Shown here piece by piece: positions 1 through 6,414 of a stretch of 42,224 nucleotides of DNA. The notes under the pieces were generated by a model, which was not told where the DNA came from, did no database searches, and saw nothing but the letters and a program-made list of their open reading frames with translations. Origin of the DNA: a virus; the IMG/VR virus record IMGVR_UViG_3300030107_004345, positions 1 to 42,224 of that record. The stretch is one strand, 5' to 3'. The stretch's first letter is position 1. Each line of letters starts with the position of its first letter. The position numbers and the translations under genes are program-made.

Positions 1-1
1 A

Positions 2-175
2 ACATTAGATGATGAACGTAGACTTAAAATGAAAGGTCTTCAAAAGTATTTAAATGATATTCAAGAAGAGTTAATGGACGCTGTGCTATACATACAGGCG
101 GCACGTGATGAGTTACAAGACTTATCTGAAGAAGCTTTGATTGATAAAATCAAATATGATGAAGAAGAAATATAA
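2..175 (+). CDS. MazG-like nucleotide pyrophosphohydrolase, C-terminal fragment (5' partial)
   Basis: An open frame enters from the left edge and ends with TAA at 173-175; the start lies outside the window. The 57 visible residues are helical and acidic, and contain EELMDAVLYI. This fits the ExxD half of the MazG/all-alpha NTP pyrophosphohydrolase motif, where acidic residues bind Mg2+ in enzymes that hydrolyse dNTPs or alarmone-like nucleotides. The expected upstream EExxE half is not visible, so the assignment rests on one short motif. It overlaps the next gene by about 20 bases in another frame, as expected in a compact phage operon, and sits beside a ribonucleotide reductase, which suits a dNTP-pool role. 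It could also be an unrelated helical phage protein. Confidence 0.4.
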   Translation, partial: TLDDERRLKMKGLQKYLNDIQEELMDAVLYIQAARDELQDLSEEALIDKIKYDEEEI

Positions 176-605
176 AAGAAAGAAAGGCCCTGTTAGAAGT
201 AAAAAAGTTACTTTTGATGGGATAACTTTCGCTTCAGGTTTAGAACGTTATATGTATCAAGTTTTAAAGAAAAACAAAATACACGCGATTTACGAAGGAG
301 CTACATTTGTTTTGCAAGAGGATTTTATGTTTGATAACGAGAGTTTTGAAAGACAAAGCAATGGAAAAGGTGATATGGTTAATAGAGGCCAAAAAAAGAT
401 ACAAAATATTAAGTATACACCTGATTTTGTAAACGACTCATTCATAATAGAATGCAAAGGTAGAGCAAATGAAAGTTTCCCAATCCGTTGGAAAATGTTT
501 AAAAAGTATGTAAAAGAAAACCTAAAACATGTAACTTTATATAAACCTCAGAACCAAAAAGAATGCGATAAAGTAATAGAATTAATAAATGAAAGAAATA
601 AATAA
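156..605 (+). CDS. PD-(D/E)XK endonuclease, DUF1064 / endonuclease I-like
   Basis: The protein has 149 residues if the ATG at 156 is used; a second ATG follows at 159 and an upstream TTG at 141 is less plausible. After a lysine/arginine-rich N-terminus it shows VTFDGITFASGLER with an early acidic residue (E30), then KYTPDFV (D90) and FIIECKG (E99, K101). The pattern E-(x)n-PD-(x)8-ExK is the catalytic signature of the PD-(D/E)XK nuclease fold. The layout matches the phage DUF1064 family, which is compared with T7 endonuclease I-type, Holliday junction or branched-DNA nucleases. The likely role is resolving recombination intermediates or debranching DNA before packaging. It overlaps the 3' end of the preceding frame and the start of the RNR gene, so it is probably co-transcribed. 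The fold is well supported; the exact substrate is inferred. Confidence 0.75.
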   Translation: MMKKKYKRKKGPVRSKKVTFDGITFASGLERYMYQVLKKNKIHAIYEGATFVLQEDFMFDNESFERQSNGKGDMVNRGQKKIQNIKYTPDFVNDSFIIECKGRANESFPIRWKMFKKYVKENLKHVTLYKPQNQKECDKVIELINERNK

Positions 606-2460
606 AAAAATACTCTCGGATATAACAGTACATATGAAATATGCTAAATATATCCCTGAGTTACAACGTAGAGAAACTTGGGAAGAGTTAGTTGATCGTA
701 ACAAAGAGATGCATATAAGAAAATATCCAAGTTTAAAAAATGATATAGAAACCTATTATAAATATGTATATGAAAAAAAAGTTTTACCGTCTATGCGTAG
801 TCTTCAATTCGGTGGTAAACCAATTGAAATCTCCCCAAATAGATTATACAATTGCGCTTACTTACCTATCGATCATATTGATAGTTTTAGCGAATGTATG
901 TTTCTTCTTCTTTCTGGCTGTGGGGTAGGATATTCAGTACAGCTACATAACATAAAAAAATTACCAGAAATAATAAAGCCTCATAATATAAGAAAACGTA
1001 GGTTTGTTATTGGTGATAGTATTGAGGGTTGGTCAGATGCAATAAAAGTTTTAATCAAGTCTTATTTGGGCTCTAAGAGATCATCTAAGATCAAATTTGA
1101 TTATTCTGATATTAGGCCTAAAGGAGCACGTCTCGTGACCTCTGGAGGAAAAGCACCTGGACCACAACCTTTAAAAGAATGTATTGTAAAAATTAAAGGA
1201 ATATTAGAAAGTAAAGAAGATGGGGAAAAATTATCGTCAGTGGAAGTCCACGATATTGTATGCCATATTGCCGACGCAGTACTGGCAGGTGGTATCAGGC
1301 GTGCGGCACTTATATCGTTGTTTTCGGCTTATGATGAAGAGATGATAGCATGTAAATCTGGTTCTTGGTGGGAAACAAATCCACAGAGAGGTAGAGCTAA
1401 TAACTCTGCTGTATTGATGAGACATAAGGTTACTAAAGAGTTCTTTATGGGTTTATGGAAACGAATTGAATTGTCTGGCTCTGGCGAACCTGGTATATAT
1501 TTTAACAACGATAAAGATTGGGGAACTAATCCGTGTTGTGAAATAGCGTTAAGACCTTTTCAATTTTGTAATTTGTGTGAAGTAAACGTATCTAACGTAG
1601 ACACACAAGAAGAACTAAACGATAGAGTTGCTGCGGCTGCTTTTATAGGAACATTACAAGCTGGTTACACAGAATTTCATTATTTAAGAGAAATATGGCA
1701 AGAAACAACAGAAAAAGACGCACTTATCGGTGTGTCAATGACAGGAATAGGGAGTGCCGCTGTGCTCCAGCTGGATATGAAGGAAGCTGCAAATATAGTA
1801 AAAGCAGAAAACAAAAAAATATCAAAAATTATAGGAATAAACCAAGCAGCTAGAACAACATGTGTTAAACCTGCTGGTACGACATCTCTAGTACTTGGAA
1901 CATCTTCAGGTATACACGCTTGGCATAACAAGTATTATATTCGTAGAATGCGTGTGGGTAAAAACGAGGCTATTTATAACTACTTAATTAATAATCATCC
2001 GGAATTAGTACAAGATGAGTATTTTAGGCCTCATGATACTGCTGTTATAGAAATACCACAAGCAGCACCCAAAGGTTCTATTGTAAGAACTGAATCTGCT
2101 TTTGATCTTTTAGAACGTGTTAAAAGAGTAGCTACAGAATGGGTTGCTACTGGCCATAAAACTGGTAGTAATACTCATAACGTTTCAGCTACAATAAGTT
2201 TAAAAGAAAAAGAATGGGATAAAGCTGGTGAATGGATGTGGAAAAATAGAAATAATTACAACGGTTTATCTGTTTTACCTTATGACGGTGGTACATATAC
2301 TCAGGCTCCATTTGAGGATATAACTAAAAAAGAATACGATAAAATGACTAAAACTTTACGCGATATAAATTTAACTAAAATCGTAGAAGAGTTTGATGAT
2401 ACAGATCTCTCCAGTGAATTGGCTTGTGCTGGTGGGTCTTGCGAAATAACAAGCCTTTAA
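589..2460 (+). CDS. nrdJ: Class II (adenosylcobalamin-dependent) ribonucleoside-triphosphate reductase
   Basis: This 623-residue protein reduces ribonucleotides to deoxyribonucleotides for phage DNA synthesis. It matches the monomeric B12-dependent RTPR family typified by Lactobacillus leichmannii. The active-site segment NPCCEI places N314, C316 (thiyl radical position) and E318. C327 lies 11 residues after C316, as C419 does after C408 in the reference enzyme, and C89 (in RLYNCAYLP) fits its redox partner. The C-terminal CAGGSC (C613 and C618) supplies the shuttle cysteines with the family's five-residue spacing. A glycine-rich SGSGEPGIYFN segment precedes the active site. No small subunit or NrdG-type activase gene is visible, as expected for class II. 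It is about 115 residues shorter than the 739-residue L. leichmannii enzyme. The gene overlaps the nuclease gene by 17 bases. Function would depend on cobalamin in the host. Confidence 0.95.
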   Translation: MKEINKKILSDITVHMKYAKYIPELQRRETWEELVDRNKEMHIRKYPSLKNDIETYYKYVYEKKVLPSMRSLQFGGKPIEISPNRLYNCAYLPIDHIDSFSECMFLLLSGCGVGYSVQLHNIKKLPEIIKPHNIRKRRFVIGDSIEGWSDAIKVLIKSYLGSKRSSKIKFDYSDIRPKGARLVTSGGKAPGPQPLKECIVKIKGILESKEDGEKLSSVEVHDIVCHIADAVLAGGIRRAALISLFSAYDEEMIACKSGSWWETNPQRGRANNSAVLMRHKVTKEFFMGLWKRIELSGSGEPGIYFNNDKDWGTNPCCEIALRPFQFCNLCEVNVSNVDTQEELNDRVAAAAFIGTLQAGYTEFHYLREIWQETTEKDALIGVSMTGIGSAAVLQLDMKEAANIVKAENKKISKIIGINQAARTTCVKPAGTTSLVLGTSSGIHAWHNKYYIRRMRVGKNEAIYNYLINNHPELVQDEYFRPHDTAVIEIPQAAPKGSIVRTESAFDLLERVKRVATEWVATGHKTGSNTHNVSATISLKEKEWDKAGEWMWKNRNNYNGLSVLPYDGGTYTQAPFEDITKKEYDKMTKTLRDINLTKIVEEFDDTDLSSELACAGGSCEITSL

Positions 2461-2474
2461 CTAAAACAATTATT

Positions 2475-2873
2475 ATGAAAAAAATGTTTTTAACAATGGC
2501 ATTAGCCTTAACTACAATGTTTGCTTCTGCTCAATTTATGGTTATGACAACTATGACTGAGCCAGCAGATGGAGAAGAATGGGGAATGTCAAACATCACT
2601 GATAATATGGGAGTTGGATACGTGTTTAATAACAACATGGTACTAGGTCTTGTAAAAAACGGTGAGGAGTACGACGTGTGGGGTAGATACTATTTTAGTA
2701 ACTGTTACGCAGCCGTACAAGCTCCAACTGAGGAAATGTCTGAAAATATGACTTTTGGGGTTGGATACTCTTTGAGTGTTTGGAACAATCTATATGTTGA
2801 ACCAAGCTACATGATGTCTATGAAAGAAGACTCAGAGGGTAAATTTAAATTAGGAATATCTTATAAATTTTAA
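2475..2873 (+). CDS. Small secreted outer-membrane-barrel-like protein
   Basis: The 132-residue product starts at ATG 2475. An in-frame upstream ATG at 2424 lies inside the RNR gene and would place the signal peptide internally, so it was not used. The N-terminus MKKMFLTMALALTTMFASAQ is a clear Sec signal peptide with an ASA-Q cleavage site, typical of Bacteroidota exported proteins. The mature part has alternating aromatic/hydrophobic strands (GVGYVF, VWGRYYF, FGVGYSL, LYVEPSYM) and ends in KLGISYKF with a terminal aromatic residue, a common outer-membrane beta-barrel feature. At about 112 mature residues it could make only a very small barrel, so it may insert as an oligomer or be periplasmic. 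It lies 14 bases after the RNR stop. Function is unknown; host-surface modification is a guess. Confidence 0.7.
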   Translation: MKKMFLTMALALTTMFASAQFMVMTTMTEPADGEEWGMSNITDNMGVGYVFNNNMVLGLVKNGEEYDVWGRYYFSNCYAAVQAPTEEMSENMTFGVGYSLSVWNNLYVEPSYMMSMKEDSEGKFKLGISYKF

Positions 2874-2883
2874 ATAAATAACT

Positions 2884-3081
2884 ATGTACGATAATAATGT
2901 AATTAAATTGTTTCAAGCAATGGAAAAAGAGTTTGAAAAATGTATACCTGATACAGAGAAGTTTGTAGAAGGTAATAACTCTGCGGGAACGCGAGTTAGA
3001 AAATCTATGCAAATTGTTAAGGGTTTAGCTCAAGATATTAGAGTCGAAATTCAAAAACAAAAAAATGCCGTAGTTGCATAA
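2884..3081 (+). CDS. Histone H1-like DNA-binding protein (Hc1 family)
   Basis: This 65-residue protein has the hallmark of the bacterial Hc1-type histone H1-like family of Bacteroidota: GNNSAGTRVRKSMQIVKGL, corresponding to the family core GxxxAGTRxRK followed by a helix. The N-terminal part is an acidic/amphipathic helix, whereas cellular relatives often continue into a lysine-rich tail; here the tail is short (EIQKQKNAVVA). Family members bind and condense DNA. In a phage it could compact replicated DNA, alter host nucleoid structure or affect transcription. It is the last gene of the rightward unit, 10 bases after the barrel-like gene and directly before a hairpin terminator. Confidence 0.75.
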   Translation: MYDNNVIKLFQAMEKEFEKCIPDTEKFVEGNNSAGTRVRKSMQIVKGLAQDIRVEIQKQKNAVVA

Positions 3082-3085
3082 AATT

Positions 3086-3115
3086 AAAGGGAGCTTAATT
3101 GCTCCCTTTTTTTTT
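3086..3115. terminator. Intrinsic terminator between convergent units
   Basis: A nine-base-pair stem, AAAGGGAGC (3086-3094) and GCTCCCTTT (3101-3109), encloses the loop TTAATT. A run of T extends to 3115 on the plus strand, and the A run on the left gives U residues for minus-strand transcripts. It lies 5 bases after the histone-like gene and abuts the stop codon of the minus-strand metalloprotease-like gene, so it can end transcription from both sides. Confidence 0.85.
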
Positions 3116-4121
3116 AAGTTATACGGTATGAACCTCCAAAATCATCTTGAACTTCAAAACCGCCTATTCCGGGTTCTTGGGCCACGTTGTTGAAAATATT
3201 TTTCATATCTTTTTTATCTAACTTTTTGTTAAACCCATGAGGATGATCTTTATCATCTCCAAAAAATGTGAATACCTCATAAGGTATACCTTTTTCTTTA
3301 AAGTTATCAGCTGTAACACCGTCCATCAACTGTTGAATTTGATTATAATGTTTGTTTGTAAAAGTCTCACCAGAAAACGCATCAAATATACCTCTATCTT
3401 GTAAAAATTTTTGTGTTACTTTATATCTAGCATAAACCTCTTGTGGTTTGGCTAGTTCGTTATCATCAAATTGATTACTTTCTCCACTACCTCCTTTCGC
3501 TTTATTTAAAATCGATTTTGTTCCTTCTAACATTCCATGAACACCAGCTGTAATACCGTGTTCTCCTTCATGAATACCTAAGTCAAGTAATCTTTTCTTT
3601 TGACCACCTTGCCAATCATATCTATCAGAAAAATAAACATTAGAAGATTCCATTAATCTGTTAGTCTTATAAGAGTCACCCTTTCTAATATGGTCAGCGT
3701 GAGCGTAATCAATAAACTTACCTTCTTTATCATACATCATTGGCTTGTTCCATATTATATTTTTAAGCCTATTAGTTCTTACATCCATTATATTTTCAGA
3801 CGTGGGATTATATTCCGTAACAAATGACACGTCTGGGTTTAATTTAATTTCTTCTTCAGTAGGCGCTCTTTTGTATTTAACATTACCCTTTAATTTAAGT
3901 TCGTTTTCTAGTCTTTTTAAATAACCTTCAGATTTTAAATCAGCATCCATCCAACTAATCGCATCCGAAACATCTATATCCCCCTCATTTGTTTCTTCTT
4001 TCCATATAATGTCATCTTTTTCACGATCTTCACCAGTTATAATTTCATCTTGTTTGAAAGGAGCTTTACTTCCCATCATTTTAAAAGACGTTTTATTTCC
4101 TGATTTCAATTTAAATCCCAT
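3114..4121 (-). CDS. HExxH zinc metallopeptidase-like late protein
   Basis: The 335-residue protein contains LGIHEGEHGI, a full HExxH zinc-binding motif (H184, E185, H188). A later PQEVYARY supplies E228 as a candidate third ligand. The rest is hydrophilic with no signal peptide or membrane segment, so it would act in the cytoplasm or in the virion. The N-terminus GFKLKSGNKTSFKMMGSKAP continues into FKQ. This FKMxGxxxPFxQ pattern recurs in other late proteins of the window. It is the last gene of the leftward unit; its ATG overlaps the TAA of the preceding gene by one base (TAATG), suggesting translational coupling. Possible roles are processing of virion proteins or a lysis-related activity. 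The family is not recognised beyond the motif. Confidence 0.55.
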   Translation of the reverse strand: MGFKLKSGNKTSFKMMGSKAPFKQDEIITGEDREKDDIIWKEETNEGDIDVSDAISWMDADLKSEGYLKRLENELKLKGNVKYKRAPTEEEIKLNPDVSFVTEYNPTSENIMDVRTNRLKNIIWNKPMMYDKEGKFIDYAHADHIRKGDSYKTNRLMESSNVYFSDRYDWQGGQKKRLLDLGIHEGEHGITAGVHGMLEGTKSILNKAKGGSGESNQFDDNELAKPQEVYARYKVTQKFLQDRGIFDAFSGETFTNKHYNQIQQLMDGVTADNFKEKGIPYEVFTFFGDDKDHPHGFNKKLDKKDMKNIFNNVAQEPGIGGFEVQDDFGGSYRIT

Positions 4122-4738
4122 TATCCTATGTTTTTACTCTCTATTAACGTATATGAAAATGAATTACCCCAAATCTCTCTAGCTGTTTGACAAATCTCTA
4201 AAAATGCAAACCAATCATCATTAGATGCTATTACTTGACAACCAGCACTCCATTTGTTTACATAAGTAGATGTCTTACCTTCTAACGCGGTTGCTCTATG
4301 TATATTAATACCAAACACACCTGTGTCACAAGTGGATTCATCAAACTCATATTTATCATTTCTATTATTGTCTCTATAAACCGTTACATCTTTCTTTTGA
4401 CCTAAAGCCAAATATTTACCTCCATGTAATCTAAGTTTGTGAGAACCTCTATATTGCCCAGGTTTTAATACAGCACAACCTATTTTATCTATCCAAGGGT
4501 TTTCCATCCAATCATCTCCCGGATCTGTAGTGCAATTATACTCGTAGTATTTCCAGTCTCCATTTTCATCTTTAAACGATATAGTTATTATATCATCAAA
4601 TAAATTTGTAACTTTACCTTTAGTGTCAGAATTTCTAATACCAATAATGTTTACGTCGTAGTTATCTCCTGTAAAGTATTTATATCCTAAACCTTCTACA
4701 GTATCTTTTATTTGTTCTCTAGTATATTTGTTTGTCAT
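4121..4738 (-). CDS. YkuD-like (L,D-transpeptidase fold) protein, candidate endolysin
   Basis: The 205-residue soluble protein has no signal peptide. Near its C-terminus it carries INIHRAT followed by WSAGCQV, giving H147-x16-S164-A-G-C167. This closely fits the YkuD signature H-x(14-17)-(S/T)-H-G-C, in which Cys is the nucleophile and the distant His its partner; the His before Gly is Ala here. Cellular YkuD enzymes form or cut L,D-peptide cross-links in peptidoglycan. In a phage late operon beside a small membrane protein, the simplest role is a cell-wall hydrolase. The 1-base overlaps (TAATG) with both neighbours imply coupled translation. A virion-associated wall-active enzyme, or an inactive fold relative, is also possible. 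Confidence 0.55.
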   Translation of the reverse strand: MTNKYTREQIKDTVEGLGYKYFTGDNYDVNIIGIRNSDTKGKVTNLFDDIITISFKDENGDWKYYEYNCTTDPGDDWMENPWIDKIGCAVLKPGQYRGSHKLRLHGGKYLALGQKKDVTVYRDNNRNDKYEFDESTCDTGVFGINIHRATALEGKTSTYVNKWSAGCQVIASNDDWFAFLEICQTAREIWGNSFSYTLIESKNIG

Positions 4739-4911
4739 TACATTTCAAAGCCTAAATTAAAAATCATAAATCTAAATCTTTTCTTTGAACACCCTTCTTC
4801 GCAGAATAAACAAGCTTTAATTTCTAAAACTGTAAATGTTCCTAATCTAAAATTTAATTCGTATTTTTGTTTTTTGTTTCCGGGTTTAAAACCGTTTATC
4901 CAATTTATCAT
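4738..4911 (-). CDS. Conserved-looking 57-residue CxxC protein
   Basis: A short frame with ATG at 4911 and TAA at 4738-4740 fills the space between two larger genes. The TAA shares one base with the next ATG, and the start lies 2 bases after the upstream gene's stop, which is strong evidence that it is a real coupled gene. The protein is basic, begins MINWINGFKPGNKKQKYEL, and has three cysteines in ACLFCEEGC (C34, C37, C41), then a basic/aromatic stretch KKRFRFMIF. It could bind metal through the cysteines or be a small structural protein. No membrane segment is evident. Function unknown. Confidence 0.65.
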   Translation of the reverse strand: MINWINGFKPGNKKQKYELNFRLGTFTVLEIKACLFCEEGCSKKRFRFMIFNLGFEM

Positions 4912-4913
4912 AA

Positions 4914-5954
4914 TTATCTTATTATATAGTTAATACCTAATTTAAAATCATACCATTCTCTATTCCAATATTTATTATATTTACCTTCTGTGAAAATACC
5001 TAATTGTTTACTAATCTTTTTACCAAATATAATTCCTCCTGAGTAATCATACCACTGCTCTCCATTATTATAGTTATGATAAGAATATTCTTTACCATTA
5101 TCATAATGATATGGCAGCAGGTTACCCCAGCTATGCAACCAATAATTTTTAGTATAGTGATAGTAATCAAATCCTAAAACTAAAGAATAGTTCCATTGTG
5201 ATGGTAGCTCATTTCTTTTTCTATCTGTATAATTAGCTAAAACTTCCGGTATAACTACTTGTTCCCAAACGTCAGCTGATGTAGCTACAATCTCTCCGTC
5301 AGGGTCGTAATACTCACCTTCAAAAACATCTACGTTGTAACCCTCTTGTAAAGCTAAGTAAGTATAATGTATACCACCGTTATCTAATCTCCATTCGTCA
5401 AGCGGATCATATCCGTATGGCTCGGCTATCCGTTGAGCTGCTCCAATATTAAACGATAATTTATCATTATAATTATACCTATATCTTTGAGAGGCCTCAT
5501 AATACTCCACATCAGCAAAACCATCTTTTAAATATTCTACTTTAGCGTTCCAGTTTTTAGCGACATACCTAATAAAATGGTGTTGATCTAAATACTCTAC
5601 GCCCTCTTGTCTTTTGTAGTCTACTTCAAATAGAAACTCTGTACCTTTTATTTTACCTATAGTTGCAGCGTCGCTGTAATTAGATTCCGTACCATCATAA
5701 AACGTTTGAGCTTTATTTTCATATCCAAACCTAGCTATTTTTCTAACTCCTAAAGTTAAGTTATAATCAAAAGGCGTTTTGATATTGGTAGTAGACAATC
5801 CGTCTGTTACAGAAAACGATTCTACGTCAGATATAGAGGTACCGCCATTTACAGCACCATAAAAAGTAGAGAATTTAAATTGTTTCTTAAATTTAGATTC
5901 TTGAGAAAAACAAAGTAAAGGAAATATTAATAATAATATTAATAATTTTCTCAT
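4914..5954 (-). CDS. Secreted outer-membrane beta-barrel-like protein
   Basis: The 346-residue protein opens with MRKLLILLLIFPLLCFSQ, a Sec signal peptide likely cut before or at the glutamine, as often in Flavobacteriia. The mature chain is rich in Tyr, Trp and Asn, and has many alternating strands (FLFEVDYK, WNAKVEYL, WNYSLVLGFDYY, FTEGKYNKYW, WYDFKLGINYI) separated by polar loops. This is characteristic of a 10- to 14-strand outer membrane barrel. It ends KLGINYIIR rather than with a terminal Phe. It lies between a decoration-like gene (2-base gap at 5955) and a 57-aa gene in the late unit. A phage barrel could mask or replace a host receptor (superinfection exclusion) or permeabilise the outer membrane; neither can be seen from sequence. 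Confidence 0.65.
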   Translation of the reverse strand: MRKLLILLLIFPLLCFSQESKFKKQFKFSTFYGAVNGGTSISDVESFSVTDGLSTTNIKTPFDYNLTLGVRKIARFGYENKAQTFYDGTESNYSDAATIGKIKGTEFLFEVDYKRQEGVEYLDQHHFIRYVAKNWNAKVEYLKDGFADVEYYEASQRYRYNYNDKLSFNIGAAQRIAEPYGYDPLDEWRLDNGGIHYTYLALQEGYNVDVFEGEYYDPDGEIVATSADVWEQVVIPEVLANYTDRKRNELPSQWNYSLVLGFDYYHYTKNYWLHSWGNLLPYHYDNGKEYSYHNYNNGEQWYDYSGGIIFGKKISKQLGIFTEGKYNKYWNREWYDFKLGINYIIR

Positions 5955-5955
5955 T

Positions 5956-6402
5956 TTACCCTCTGTTGAATAACCAGTACTCTAATGTAGCTGTTGCATC
6001 TTCAGAATCTACAGTTATATCCATAGTATAATCATACGGTAAGAAACAAAATTCGTTTTGTTTTAAAGTAAAAAGCCTTTGCGCATCTGCGTTGCCTTCT
6101 AACGCTGTTGGACTAGCGCTATCTGCTTCTATACCTATGTAAACATCGTGATCTGACGGGGAAGTATTCTTCATATACAAGAATCCCCCATTTGTACCAG
6201 CTACCTCTGAGCCAGCGTCTTTAGCGCTACCATCAAAAAGCAACGAATGTGTTGTCGAAGGTGTTATAGTAGATGCCTCGACCGTGTCTACAGTTAAAGT
6301 GTCTGTTGCTGACAAAGACAAAGCTACACTTAACGGACCAGGATTAGTAGTCGCGGTAGAAGCATTTGAAGTCAACGTTAATGTTGGTGTTATTACTGCC
6401 AT
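5956..6402 (-). CDS. Small Thr/Ser/Ala-rich virion decoration-like protein
   Basis: The 148-residue protein has no signal peptide and begins MAVITPTLTLTSNAST. It is rich in Ser, Thr and Ala in its first half, then has beta-strand segments (GGFLYMKNTS, HDVYIGIEAD, NEFCFLPYDY, ATLEYWLFNRG). The organisation resembles small phage head-decoration or fibre-accessory proteins with a beta-sandwich fold, including the pattern where a local field (VYIGI) precedes a scale term (LKQNEFCFLPYD). It sits between genes for a secreted repeat protein and an outer-membrane-like protein, so a role outside the virion is also possible. No family is firmly recognised. Confidence 0.5.
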   Translation of the reverse strand: MAVITPTLTLTSNASTATTNPGPLSVALSLSATDTLTVDTVEASTITPSTTHSLLFDGSAKDAGSEVAGTNGGFLYMKNTSPSDHDVYIGIEADSASPTALEGNADAQRLFTLKQNEFCFLPYDYTMDITVDSEDATATLEYWLFNRG

Positions 6403-6414
6403 AATTTTTATTTT

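Noticed and set aside
141-155. TTG start for the endonuclease gene
   Set aside because: Two ATG codons follow at 156 and 159 and the extra residues are inside the overlapping upstream gene.
1237-1931. Antisense frames within the RNR gene
   Set aside because: Shadows of a well-conserved gene.
2424-2474. Longer start for the secreted barrel-like gene
   Set aside because: It would lie inside the RNR gene and bury the signal peptide.
4712-4933. Plus-strand frame opposite the small CxxC gene
   Set aside because: Antisense to coupled minus-strand genes, low-complexity content, no similarity pattern.
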